In this document: positions 6,486-14,321 of the stretch, piece after piece | Numbering within the stretch: position 1 is the first letter of the stretch | Layout of the letters: the number at the start of each line of letters is the position of its first letter | Virus record (IMG/VR): IMGVR_UViG_3300012988_000023 | Span: 1 to 39,014 of that record | Length of the DNA: 39,014 bases | Direction: 5' to 3' (one strand) | Origin: a virus | The notes under the pieces: generated by a model | Databases searched by the model: none | What the model was told of the DNA's origin: nothing | What the model saw: the letters and a program-made list of their open reading frames with translations, nothing else | Made by a program: the position numbers and the translations under genes

Positions 6486-6502
6486 GGTCTCAAATAGAGA
6501 CC
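6486..6502. repeat. 6-bp hairpin with CAAATAG loop region
   Basis: GGTCTC (6486-6491) and GAGACC (6497-6502) flank AAATA. The same word CAAATAGA appears at 5873 and 5914 in the neighbouring non-coding region, twice associated with inverted repeats, so it may be a recurrent protein-binding word. Confidence 0.4.
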
Positions 6503-6736
6503 TGGCCCTAGAAATGCAGTCTTGACAGCATTCCAGGGACTCTGTAGATCTCGAAAGCCTCGCGCGCTCGCCTTGTGCTTTAGGGGATCGTGCTCGAAGG
6601 CGGGCAAAGAAATGCGCCAGGGGGCTTGCGCTTTTCGAGGGCCGTGATCGGCTTAGAAGATACGCCCGATGAGTGGGAGATCCTAGCCAGATCGCCAGCT
6701 CGGAAGCGTAAGCCCATCCGCTAGGAGGGGCGACCC

Positions 6737-6883
6737 ATGCCCGAGGTGTTGGGGCAAGCGCGAAAGCGAGTGCGCTTTACGATTTGGGGGGTGATGTGTG
6801 ATGCCCCGGAGAGACCCTTAAGCCTGCCTACACTGTCGCATGTATTTGATATCCCACATAAAATAGGTAGGACATCAAGATAG
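6737..6883 (+). CDS. 48-aa hypothetical protein with strong SD
   Basis: An AGGAGG (6723-6728) lies eight bases before ATG 6737, the best SD in this gene-poor stretch. The product is 48 residues, basic near the N-terminus (GQARKRVRFTIWGV), and its end (LSLPTLSHVFDIPHKIGRTSR) could be one helix-turn-helix, though this is uncertain. A 26-residue ORF from GTG 6644 ends at TAG 6722-6724, the stop overlapping the SD, which could be a leader peptide. No homologue recognised. Confidence 0.4.
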   Translation: MPEVLGQARKRVRFTIWGVMCDAPERPLSLPTLSHVFDIPHKIGRTSR

Positions 6884-6903
6884 GTAGCATGTTTCCCCTC
6901 TTG

Positions 6904-6947
6904 ACCCCCTCCGGGGGGTGCAGGTCGCGGGGCCCCCTCTCAGGGGG
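6904..6947. repeat. Two tandem GC-rich hairpins
   Basis: ACCCCC-TCCG-GGGGGT (6904-6919) and CCCCCT-CTC-AGGGGG (6933-6947) are perfect six-pair stems 13 bases apart. There is no T-tract on either side, so a classical terminator is not certain. They stand between the small ORF and the morphogenesis operon and could insulate it. Confidence 0.5.
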
Positions 6948-7221
6948 TGGCGACGCCTACAGCTTTCGAGGTTGGTACCACTGATCGGAGCCAAAACAGG
7001 ATGCCCGCTTTTTGGAGAGTACCGGTGATTTCGTTTTCGAAGGATCGGTCCGTCCCTGGTAGCGTGGGGCTCGTAGCGCGCTCGGATCGCTCGGCTGCTC
7101 GTGAGCGTGTGAAATGTAGGGGGTCCGAATTGCTCGGTCCTTCCCCCGCGCATTTGTTGCCCCCTGGCCCGCCGCTCCCAGGGCAAGCAGTCGAGAGCGG
7201 TATGTGTGACGCTGAGCCAAT

Positions 7222-7238
7222 CGGCTACCGCGTAGCCG
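7222..7238 (+). repeat. 7-bp hairpin abutting the first morphogenesis gene
   Basis: CGGCTAC and GTAGCCG enclose a three-base loop and end one base before the putative TTG start at 7239. If TTG is the start, the hairpin occupies the ribosome-binding position; GTG 7281 would then be the more accessible start. Confidence 0.5.
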
Positions 7239-7844
7239 TTGCCTAAGCTGCCCCGAACGCCGCTGATCGCGCCGCTCAGCGTGCCCCCGAAGTATGTGAG
7301 CACGAAAGCGGGGCGCGAGGCCTTGCGGCTACTGCACGAGCAAGCGAGCCCACTTTGGAAGGCGATCGATCAAGCCTATCGCCGGGACTGGTTCCGCCAT
7401 CGCATCCGGGAATACTCGGACCATTACGGCTACGTGAGCGCGGGCGTTTGCACGTTGCTCGAACAAGCGGCCGCTGCGTTCGCGGATGCCGCTTACATTC
7501 GAGGGCTCGGCGCTCGCGACGATGACACCGATCTCATGGGCAAGGCCTCGAAGCTAGGCGTATTGGCTAAGGGGCTCGAAGCCGCGGCGCTAGCGCTGTG
7601 CAAGGAAGAGAGAGGGGCGCGGAGAGAAATGCAGGCATTGGGCCATGGAACGCAGGCACTAGCGCGCGTGCTCACGGAGCCCGGGCGCGGCTTCCAACCC
7701 GCGGGGGATAGCGTGGCGCGCCGTCCGCCGAAAGAAGCTACGGGCTTCGGGTCACTCCCTGAGAGCGATCCGTGGCCAGGCGAAACAAGTGAAATCGATC
7801 GCTCAGCGAATGACGATCAGGAGGAAGAAAGCGGAGAACCCTAG
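7239..7844 (+). CDS. First gene of the late operon, helical protein of unknown role
   Basis: Up to 201 residues from TTG 7239; GTG 7281 would give 187 and avoids the hairpin at 7222-7238. The N-terminal two thirds are helical (AGREALRLLHEQASPLWKAIDQAY, SAGVCTLLEQAAAAFADAAYIRGL, KASKLGVLAKGLEAAALALCKE), and the last 60 residues are a charged, Gly/Pro-rich, probably disordered tail. It sits five genes before TerL, so a role in packaging (small-terminase-like) is possible, but no HTH was recognised. Hypothetical. Confidence 0.75.
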   Translation: MPKLPRTPLIAPLSVPPKYVSTKAGREALRLLHEQASPLWKAIDQAYRRDWFRHRIREYSDHYGYVSAGVCTLLEQAAAAFADAAYIRGLGARDDDTDLMGKASKLGVLAKGLEAAALALCKEERGARREMQALGHGTQALARVLTEPGRGFQPAGDSVARRPPKEATGFGSLPESDPWPGETSEIDRSANDDQEEESGEP

Positions 7845-8060
7845 ATGCTGCTCAGCAAATTGCACTTGAAAGACATGGCCCACGTTTCCGGCTCGACCGT
7901 GAGCATGTTCACGAATGAAGCCGGGTGGAAGATCGAGCTCCATCCCGAGCTCGGAGGCGTGTTGTGCGAAAAGGACAAGGCTCGCGGGGGAGAACTGATC
8001 TGGATCCCTTACGCGAATTGCCGCAACGGATATCCGATCCCCGAGGGCAAAGGACGATGA
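7845..8060 (+). CDS. Small conserved phage hypothetical protein
   Basis: Seventy-one residues, ATG 7845 immediately after the previous stop with GGAG about eight bases upstream. The segment GWKIELHPELGGVLCEKDKARGGELIWIPYANC resembles small phage proteins with a short beta-rich body ending in a PYANC/PFANV motif. Its presence among packaging genes suggests a late or regulatory role, but nothing is established. Confidence 0.65.
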   Translation: MLLSKLHLKDMAHVSGSTVSMFTNEAGWKIELHPELGGVLCEKDKARGGELIWIPYANCRNGYPIPEGKGR

Positions 8061-8063
8061 GCC

Positions 8064-8435
8064 ATGCGGGAGATCTTTAAGCATCCCAACGTTTCGATCT
8101 CGTGGTCGGGAACGCCCGGTAAAACCTTCGTTTCGGCGCTGATCAGGGCTCCGGGCCATGCGGCGGTCTATCTGCAGAACGGCCGCGACATCGATCGCGA
8201 ATTCGGTAGCCTCGCAGCGTTCAAGGACTGGCTCCTTCACTTCCGCGCTAAGTGCGAGTGCGGGGCCGAGATCTTCACGCCCGACTTTCGGATGTGCGGC
8301 GATTGCTTCTCACTCAAGGGGGTTAACCGCGCGCTGCACGCGCCGATCGACGATCGGATCGCTGAGGCGGCGATCGCAACGGCCGAGCGCCCTCACCCTT
8401 GGGAGGCGTGGGCGACCGCGAGCTATGAGTCATGA
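8064..8435 (+). CDS. Hypothetical protein with CxC...CxxC zinc knuckle
   Basis: A 123-residue protein from ATG 8064. The first 60 residues look like a beta-rich domain ending in a helix (SLAAFKDWLLHFR), followed by CECGAEIF.....MCGDC, a four-cysteine zinc-ribbon pattern (near residues 64-80), then a helical tail. The stop overlaps the next ATG as ATGA. No family recognised; the zinc ribbon suggests protein or nucleic-acid binding. Confidence 0.7.
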   Translation: MREIFKHPNVSISWSGTPGKTFVSALIRAPGHAAVYLQNGRDIDREFGSLAAFKDWLLHFRAKCECGAEIFTPDFRMCGDCFSLKGVNRALHAPIDDRIAEAAIATAERPHPWEAWATASYES

Positions 8436-8893
8436 ACAAGCCCGATAGCGACGATCCAGATCTCGACAACGTTGCGAAAGAAGTAAACGAAGATATCGCC
8501 AAGGGCGAGGGTGAGAAACACTTTCAAGATCTGTTTGACGAAGTAGCGAGCACGCAAGGCGACGCGCGTGCACGCGACATCCCGCCCGACTTGAGAGACA
8601 AACTCGAGAGGTTCGCCCGGGCCTTTCGTGCAGGTCTCTCCGATCAGCTCAGGGGCAACGAACACGGCTTGAAATGCGTGGGCGTGAACCTGGACGGCTT
8701 CGGGCAAGGGTTCGTCTGCAAGTTCAAGGATCGCGAGGGGCGCCCGTTTACCGTGGGCGTTACCTATGAAGACGGCTTCGCATCGGTCGCTAAACACGGC
8801 GTGACTGAGATGGGCCGCGGAATGATGGACATCGTTCTGAACAAATTGATCAAGGCCCGCGAACGCTACTTCGAACGCATGGCGCCATCGTGA
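8432..8893 (+). CDS. Hypothetical protein, 153 aa
   Basis: It starts at ATG 8432 with an ATGA overlap. The acidic N-terminus (PDSDDPDLDNVAKEVNEDI) precedes a helical part and a likely beta-rich domain (CVGVNLDGFGQGFVCKFKDREGRPFTVGVTYEDGF). Its stop overlaps the GTG of the 27-residue membrane peptide (GTGA at 8890). It is part of the gene string leading to TerL. Function unknown. Confidence 0.7.
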   Translation: MNKPDSDDPDLDNVAKEVNEDIAKGEGEKHFQDLFDEVASTQGDARARDIPPDLRDKLERFARAFRAGLSDQLRGNEHGLKCVGVNLDGFGQGFVCKFKDREGRPFTVGVTYEDGFASVAKHGVTEMGRGMMDIVLNKLIKARERYFERMAPS

Positions 8894-8973
8894 ATGATTG
8901 GCCGGTGTGGCTCCCTTACCTCATGGTGATGGGGCCGATCCTTTTGTTTCTGCTGCTCTGGTTCGATCGATGA
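8890..8973 (+). CDS. 27-aa single-TM peptide
   Basis: GTG 8890 overlaps the upstream stop as GTGA and TGA 8971-8973 overlaps the next start (ATGA), so the tiny gene tiles exactly between its neighbours. The product, 27 residues, is one TM helix (LPYLMVMGPILLFLLLWF) with short polar ends. The perfect tiling is the argument for coding. It could be a pinholin-like or regulatory membrane peptide. Confidence 0.5.
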   Translation: MNDWPVWLPYLMVMGPILLFLLLWFDR

Positions 8974-9401
8974 TGGGGAAGCTCAAACCGAAGCCCGATC
9001 GCTCGCTTTATTTGAAGCCGGCAACGCTCGAACGGCTAGCGGTCGTGCTCGGCATCCCTTCCCCGCTCACTCCCGAGCGACGCGCGGAGCTCAAGAAACA
9101 AGCGATCGCGCGCAACAAAAAGAAGTGGAGAGAGCGGCACAAGAAAGAAATCAACGCCACGATGAGACGAGAGCGATCGGTCGCGAAAGCAAAGCGATCG
9201 GTAGGCCGCATCCCGGGATGGGAGTTTATGCAAATGCTCGAAGACATCGAGGGCGCTCCGCCCGACAAGCTGAAAGCGATGCAAAGCTACCTACGGAAAA
9301 ACGAGGATCGTTTTAGGCTCAGCCGCTTGCAGCGGACTCGGCTCCTTATGCGCATTTCTGCACGCCTTAGGCTGTGTTGGAAACGCGCCCTTCTAGCCTA
9401 G
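8970..9401 (+). CDS. Basic protein before TerL (candidate small terminase or DNA-binding protein)
   Basis: About 143 residues from ATG 8970 (or 8973), overlapping the TM peptide stop; the frame extends upstream to 8898 but inside the previous gene. The middle is very basic and helical (PERRAELKKQAIARNKKKWRERHKKEINATMRRERSVAKAKR), suggesting DNA binding. It overlaps the TerL start by 28 bases. Its place directly before TerL fits a small terminase subunit, but no typical TerS HTH was seen, so that name remains inference. Confidence 0.65.
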   Translation: MMGKLKPKPDRSLYLKPATLERLAVVLGIPSPLTPERRAELKKQAIARNKKKWRERHKKEINATMRRERSVAKAKRSVGRIPGWEFMQMLEDIEGAPPDKLKAMQSYLRKNEDRFRLSRLQRTRLLMRISARLRLCWKRALLA

Positions 9402-10951
9402 AACGGCTCCGCCTAGAGGCCGTCCTTTGCAGCCCGCACGGCTTCGGGCTTCGTACCGCGAGCCCGTTGCAGCGCGCGATCTGTCGCGTGAGTGACGGGC
9501 TCCCGCTCGCTGAGCTTTGGGAAAACGAAACGGTCCGCGCTGCCTTCGGAGGCGTGAGGCCTCCCGAGGTTGCGCCCGAACGGCTGCTAATCCTCGCAGC
9601 GATCCGGACCGCCAAATCCATGATCGCAGCGGCGAAAGCCGTGCAGATCTCGCAAACGGTTAACCTCGATCTCGACTTTCTCTCTGTCGGCGATGAACTC
9701 CGGATCCCGATCGTCTCGGTCGACAAAGACAAAGCGCGCGCGGTGTTCGCTCACATGCTCGGCCCGATCCAGGCGAGCCCCTATTTGCGATCGCTACTCG
9801 TGGGCGAGCCGACGGCCGAGTCTTTTTGGCTCCGTCACCCTTCGGGCAGAGTGATCGAAGTCTGCACGACTCCGCTAGCGAAGAGCGGATCGACGCTCGT
9901 GGCGCGATGGATGCCGGCCGTCATCTTCGATGAGGCGCCCCTCATGGCGGGCGTGAGCGACGCGAAAAAGAATCTGGACGAAGCACTCGGCGCGATCGCG
10001 GGCCGCGTACTACCAGGCGGACAGATCCTGATGATCGGATCGCCGTGGGCTCCGTTCGGGCCAGTGTTCGATCTCGTTGCCGCCTACTTCGGCAAGCCGT
10101 GCGCTGAGGTAATCGTGGTGCGCGCACCCGGGCCGGCGATGAATCCGGTCTACTGGACGAAGCGCCGATGCGCGAACCTGAAACGCACGAATCCCACGCG
10201 ATACCGCACAAATGTGCTCGCTGAATTCGCGGACATGGAAGATGGGATCTTCGCGAGCATCGAGATCGAAGCTCACACGCGAGAGGGCCCCGTTATTCGC
10301 CCGCGTGTTGCAAAGCACCACTACACGGCCGCGATGGATCCGGCCTTCCGCGGCAACGCTTGGACCCTGATCATCATCGAATGCACGGGACTCGGCGGGC
10401 CCGGAGGCGTACAGCCCATGTATTCGGTCGCGCTCGCTCGGCAGTGGATAGGCAGCAAGGCAAGCCCGCTCAAAGCGAGCGAGATCCTAAAAGAGATCGC
10501 GATCATCTGCGAAGAGTATGGCGTCGACACTGTGTATAGCGATCAGCACAATTTCGACACGATCGGCGAATTCGCTGAGGTGCACGGGCTGAGCTTGTTC
10601 GAGGTGAAAATCACGGCTGAGAACCGGCTGGAAATGGTCGAGCGCGTTGCCCAAATCCTGAGCGATGGGCGGCTAGAGCTGCCCCCCGATCGCCAGCTCG
10701 CACAAGACATGAAAGCCGCTCGAAAGCGCGTGAGCCAAAACGGGGTAACGCTCGTGCTCCCGCGCTCGGGTGACGGGCGCCATTGCGATTACGTGCCCTC
10801 TCTCTCGCTCGCGTTGCACGATCCGCCTCCGCCCCCCGAAGGCCCCGACGCGCCCAAGCTGGACGAGCTCGAAAGCCTGCGAGAGCGAATAAACGCGCGG
10901 AATTCGGCCGATCATTGGACCCAAGTAACGCGACGGATCGGCGGGGGTTAG
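9374..10951 (+). CDS. terL: Large terminase subunit (TerL)
   Basis: A 525-residue packaging motor and nuclease. The ATPase half has a phage-type deviant Walker A (AAIRTAKSMIAA, K81-S82) and Walker B AVIFDEA (D186, E187). The C-terminal RNase-H-like nuclease has the three expected acidic positions: D322 (AAMDPAFRG), D390 (VYSDQHNF) and D472 (HCDYVPSLSLAL). Start GTG 9374 overlaps the previous gene by 28 bases. The protein cuts concatemeric DNA and drives it through the portal encoded just downstream. Large-terminase identity is certain from motif order; packaging style (headful or cohesive end) cannot be read from it alone. Confidence 0.95.
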   Translation: MLETRPSSLERLRLEAVLCSPHGFGLRTASPLQRAICRVSDGLPLAELWENETVRAAFGGVRPPEVAPERLLILAAIRTAKSMIAAAKAVQISQTVNLDLDFLSVGDELRIPIVSVDKDKARAVFAHMLGPIQASPYLRSLLVGEPTAESFWLRHPSGRVIEVCTTPLAKSGSTLVARWMPAVIFDEAPLMAGVSDAKKNLDEALGAIAGRVLPGGQILMIGSPWAPFGPVFDLVAAYFGKPCAEVIVVRAPGPAMNPVYWTKRRCANLKRTNPTRYRTNVLAEFADMEDGIFASIEIEAHTREGPVIRPRVAKHHYTAAMDPAFRGNAWTLIIIECTGLGGPGGVQPMYSVALARQWIGSKASPLKASEILKEIAIICEEYGVDTVYSDQHNFDTIGEFAEVHGLSLFEVKITAENRLEMVERVAQILSDGRLELPPDRQLAQDMKAARKRVSQNGVTLVLPRSGDGRHCDYVPSLSLALHDPPPPPEGPDAPKLDELESLRERINARNSADHWTQVTRRIGGG

Positions 10952-10978
10952 TTCGATACTCAAACGACTATTTGACAA

Positions 10979-11233
10979 TTGCCGCGCGATCGTACAGGTC
11001 TTCCATTCGTGCAGGGCTCCCCTCTAGATCCTGATGCCATTGTCCGCCTGGTAGTAGCCCTCCGGGATGCTGGGATCCGTCGATTCTCGTGGGGAGACCT
11101 GTCATTTGATTTCGCCGATCGCGCACCCGATCCGCTCACTGCCGAGCGTGATACGGAGCCCGCGCCCGGCCCCGAAGATGCCGTTATTACGGCTGCCTTG
11201 CGTCTCGCGAATCGCGGCCGCTCGGCTGCGTGA
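10979..11233 (+). CDS. Small hypothetical protein between TerL and portal
   Basis: Eighty-four residues if from TTG 10979; GTG 11009 gives 74. It begins with a helix (DPDAIVRLVVALRDAGIRRFSWGDLSFDF) and ends in a Pro/Glu-rich stretch. It overlaps the portal GTG as GTGA. Many phages keep a small accessory gene here; no function can be given. TTGACA at 10972-10977 lies just upstream but no good -10 follows. Confidence 0.6.
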   Translation: MPRDRTGLPFVQGSPLDPDAIVRLVVALRDAGIRRFSWGDLSFDFADRAPDPLTAERDTEPAPGPEDAVITAALRLANRGRSAA

Positions 11234-13245
11234 TCAACGGCTCGCGATCGCCGAAATGGTGGGATCGTGGAAACACGATCTATGATCCGGTTAGCGATAC
11301 TTCGCGGCCGGAGAACCCCGCGCTAGAGCTCGTGCGGCTAAGCCAAGAGCTTTGGCACCACTCCGGCAATGAGCGTCTTTCACTCGCCGAAGCCGCGCTC
11401 TGTCTCTACTTCGGCAACGATCGCCATTCGCTACGCGGGAACCGCTCGGGCTCACTCGATGCCGAGGCCTTCGGCATGCCCTCGATCGAGCCGCCCGGAT
11501 ACAACGTTGTCCAGTCGTGCGTCGATACGAAAACGGCTCATATCGTGCGCAATAAGGTGCGCCCGATGTTCCTCACGGATGCCGGCGATCCGGATCTGCA
11601 AGAGAAAGCGAAGGGCATGCAGCGGGCCGTGGAGGCCGCGTTCGATCAAGTCGGCATGTATGCCGATGAGGGGATGAGCGTTTGCAGAGACGGCAATCTC
11701 TTTGATGCCGGGTGCATGAAATTCTGCGTCGATTACGCGAACAATCGGATCCTTGGCGATCGGATCTTCGCGCATGAGATCCTAGTCCCCGAGCGCGAAG
11801 CGCGACTAGGGAAGCCGCGTCAAATCGGGCATCGCATGCTCGTGCCGCGCGATTCGCTGATCAATTTTTTCAGTGGCGAGGGCGAAGAGAAAGCACGCGA
11901 GGCCGTGCGCATGGCCCGGCCTGCGAGCTCGGATTTGCTCGGGATGGACATGGTCGAGGCCGGCACGATCTCCGATATGGTCGAGGCCTTCGAGTGGTGG
12001 CACTTGCCAAGCGGCCGCGTTGATCTGAAAGAGCCCAAGAGCTTCGGGATCAATGAAGACGGCGCGTTCGATCCCGAGCTCGATCCCGGGCACGACGGGC
12101 GACACATTATCTGTATCGACGGCGTGAATGGCGGGCAGGTCCTCAGCGATGAGCCGTGGCCGTTCCCCTACTTCCCGATCGCGTTTTTCAAGCCGATGAA
12201 AAACCCGGAAGGGTTCTGGAGTCGCGGCATTCCGGAAACGCTGGCCGGTGCCCAGCTAGCGATCACGCGCATGAATATCCGCGTGGACGGGATCATGAAC
12301 TTGCACGCCGTGCCGCGCTTGATCATCGATCGCCGTGCGAAGCTGAACAAATCGAAACTCACGAATGGATGGGCTGACATCCTCGAGTCATCGATCAGCC
12401 CGTCGCAAGCGGTCTATTGCTACAATCCGAACAGCGTCCCCGCCGAGTTTCTGAATCAGATCGACAAGCTGATCGCTTGGGCTGAGAAGCAAGTGGGGCT
12501 ATCGGAGCTCTCGATCAGCGCGCAAAAACCAGCGGGCATCGAGCACGCTCCGGCCCTTCAATACTTGGGCGACGCTGAGAGCATCCGCCATACAACGAGC
12601 TTCCGATCGTGGGAACAATTCCACCTCGATGCGAGCCGGATCATGGTCGATGGGCTCCGCATGCTGGCCGAAAGAAACCCCGATTTCGAGGTGATTTTCG
12701 GCGATGCGAAAGATCTGCAGCGCATCAAATGGAAGAGCGTCGATCTCGGCGCTGAAAAGTATCACCTCAAGATCTGGGCAACGAACTTGCTCCCGCAAAC
12801 GCCGGCCGCGAAGACCAGCCGGATCATGGACTACGTCCAAAGCGGCTTGCTCACCGTGGGCGAGGGTCGCGCGTTGATGGAGTTCCCCGATATCGAAAGT
12901 GTCACGGGCGACGCGAACGCGGAGGAAGCGAACATCTTGCACAAGCTCGATGCCGCGATCCGTGGCGACATGACCGCGGCCACGCCGCACGCCTATCTAA
13001 ACCTTCCGCTAGCGATGAGCCTCGCCAAGCAGCGGATCAACAAACTCGAAGCCGATGGCGTCAAGGAAGACGTTTGGGATCGCCTGATCGAGTTCTGGGA
13101 AATGTGTAACAAGATGAATCTGCAAGCGACCAACCAAGCCGCGCAAGCAGCGGCCGGCACGCTTCCCCCGCCCGGAGGTGGAGCGCCGCCCCCCGGCAGT
13201 GCAGCTCCGCCCCCTAATGCCCTCCCGGCTCCCATGGCTGCCTAG
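11230..13245 (+). CDS. Portal protein
   Basis: At 671 residues it is in the size range of podovirus portals. It lies between TerL and the scaffold/capsid genes and has the general content of portals: a long mixed alpha/beta body (ESVDTK-like QSCVDTKTAHIVRNKVRPMFLT, PFPYFPIAFFKPMKNPEGFWSRGIPE), helical C-terminal part and a disordered Pro/Gly-rich tail from about residue 640. Twelve copies are expected to form the ring through which DNA enters and leaves the head. GTG 11230 overlaps the upstream stop. The name rests on context, length and recalled family resemblance. Confidence 0.88.
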   Translation: MINGSRSPKWWDRGNTIYDPVSDTSRPENPALELVRLSQELWHHSGNERLSLAEAALCLYFGNDRHSLRGNRSGSLDAEAFGMPSIEPPGYNVVQSCVDTKTAHIVRNKVRPMFLTDAGDPDLQEKAKGMQRAVEAAFDQVGMYADEGMSVCRDGNLFDAGCMKFCVDYANNRILGDRIFAHEILVPEREARLGKPRQIGHRMLVPRDSLINFFSGEGEEKAREAVRMARPASSDLLGMDMVEAGTISDMVEAFEWWHLPSGRVDLKEPKSFGINEDGAFDPELDPGHDGRHIICIDGVNGGQVLSDEPWPFPYFPIAFFKPMKNPEGFWSRGIPETLAGAQLAITRMNIRVDGIMNLHAVPRLIIDRRAKLNKSKLTNGWADILESSISPSQAVYCYNPNSVPAEFLNQIDKLIAWAEKQVGLSELSISAQKPAGIEHAPALQYLGDAESIRHTTSFRSWEQFHLDASRIMVDGLRMLAERNPDFEVIFGDAKDLQRIKWKSVDLGAEKYHLKIWATNLLPQTPAAKTSRIMDYVQSGLLTVGEGRALMEFPDIESVTGDANAEEANILHKLDAAIRGDMTAATPHAYLNLPLAMSLAKQRINKLEADGVKEDVWDRLIEFWEMCNKMNLQATNQAAQAAAGTLPPPGGGAPPPGSAAPPPNALPAPMAA

Positions 13246-14294
13246 TGTCCGCGGCCCAAGTGGCCGGCACGCCCGCACCCGTAGCGCCCCCCGCTCCGGC
13301 TCCCGTAGCCGTCGAGCCGGTCGGGCTCTATGAGGCGCTAGAAGGGCTCGGGGCGCCCGACGAATCCACGCCAGCCGAGCCCGCGGCGCAAGCGGCTGAG
13401 GCCCCGGCAGAGCCCGCCAAGCCGGCCGCTCCGGCCGCGGTCGATCCGCTGAGCGCTGAGGCCCTCGCGGCCCCGGGCGGCATCGAGAAAGCGCAAGCGT
13501 TCCTAAGGGAAAAGCAGAAAGACCACGATCGCGCCTATCTCAGGCTGGCCAAGCGTGAACAGTCGCTCAAACAGGGGATCGAGCGCTGGAAAACTGAGCT
13601 CGGGCAATCGCGCGCGTTCGTTCAGGCCGTGCATGGCGATCTCGCGCTCCTACAGAACGGTACGCCCGAGCAAAAGCTAGAAGCGCTCGGCCGTCTGTCT
13701 CGGAAAGACGGCCTCAAGGCTTGGGAGGAAATCGCGATCAGCGCCGCGAGCGGCGGAGCGAAGCCGCCCGCGCCCGAGGTGGTCGAGCTCCGGGACGAAA
13801 TCCGCAAGCTACGCGAAGAGCGCGAAGCCGAGCGCGCGCAAGCCCACGAGCACGGGCAGCGCCAGCAATTGCAGCAAACGAAGGTGCGGCTAGTGCAGGG
13901 CGCGATCGAGGGCGCGGAGACTTATCCAGCGCTCGCAGCGTTCGCCAATACGAAGCCCGCCGAGGTTGCCGATTACCTCACCACGATGATCGTGGAAGCC
14001 CATCAAGCGGGGCGCCCGATCACTTGGCAAGAGGCTTACACGCGAGTGAATCAAGAGCTCGCCCCCTACCATCAAACCGCGCCTAAACCCGCGGCCGTGA
14101 GTCAAATCACGGGAGGCTCAGGACCCTCCGCGGCTAACGCCGCAAAGCCTGTGCAACCGACGCAGCGATCGCCGGGAAGGTCACTCAACCCAGGGCTCCA
14201 GACGCAGCAAGGCCAGGTCAGAGAGATGACCGAAGCCGAGCGCATTGCCGAGCTCGCAAGCGATCCCGAGTTCATGCGCGACCTATTCGGTTAG
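13245..14294 (+). CDS. Scaffold-like protein
   Basis: A 349-residue protein, GTG 13245 (TAGTG overlap). The first 75 residues are almost wholly Ala/Pro; residues about 90-220 are charged helices and coiled coil (KAQAFLREKQKDHDRAYLRLAKREQSLKQG, REEREAERAQAHEHGQRQQLQQTK). The C-terminus ends in a short acidic helix (MTEAERIAELASDPEFMRDLF). Disorder, coiled coil and position between portal and major capsid gene are the hallmarks of head scaffolding proteins, which assemble the procapsid and leave it. No protease motif was seen, so release without cleavage is likely. Confidence 0.8.
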   Translation: MSAAQVAGTPAPVAPPAPAPVAVEPVGLYEALEGLGAPDESTPAEPAAQAAEAPAEPAKPAAPAAVDPLSAEALAAPGGIEKAQAFLREKQKDHDRAYLRLAKREQSLKQGIERWKTELGQSRAFVQAVHGDLALLQNGTPEQKLEALGRLSRKDGLKAWEEIAISAASGGAKPPAPEVVELRDEIRKLREEREAERAQAHEHGQRQQLQQTKVRLVQGAIEGAETYPALAAFANTKPAEVADYLTTMIVEAHQAGRPITWQEAYTRVNQELAPYHQTAPKPAAVSQITGGSGPSAANAAKPVQPTQRSPGRSLNPGLQTQQGQVREMTEAERIAELASDPEFMRDLFG

Positions 14295-14304
14295 CGCGAA
14301 CGCG

Positions 14305-14321
14305 GGAAGCGAAAGGCTTCC
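14305..14321 (+). promoter_or_regulatory. Hairpin over the major capsid ribosome-binding site
   Basis: GGAAGC and GCTTCC form a perfect six-pair stem with loop GAAAG, and the ATG (14322) follows directly. The SD-like GAAAGG lies in the loop and 3' arm. The structure could control initiation of the most abundant protein or protect the 5' end of its mRNA. Confidence 0.5.

Larger units (their letters stand above)
6428..7238. other. Gene-poor stretch upstream of the morphogenesis operon
   Basis: Some 800 bases with only one small ORF of merit (6737-6883). A short AT-rich patch (6840-6890) contains TAAAAT (6859-6864), a fair -10 box without a good -35, and ATAGGTAG twice (6863-6870, 6880-6887). 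GC-rich hairpins follow: ACCCCC/GGGGGT (6904-6919), CCCCCT/AGGGGG (6933-6947), TTGC..CCTGG/CCAGGGCAA (7157-7186, two-base bulge) and CGGCTAC/GTAGCCG (7222-7238), the last ending one base before TTG 7239. The region could hold the late promoter, terminators or a packaging signal. No tRNA fold was found. Longer ORFs on both strands here lack protein-like composition. Confidence 0.5.

Noticed and set aside
6522-6550. TTGACA with 17-base spacing to TAGATC, possible promoter
   Set aside because: The -10 box matches only three of six positions and no gene follows closely.
6875-7303. Minus-strand ORF of 142 codons, and a plus-strand ORF at 6947-7246
   Set aside because: They mutually overlap, have no SD, unusual composition and cover GC-rich hairpins; likely chance open frames in GC-rich DNA.
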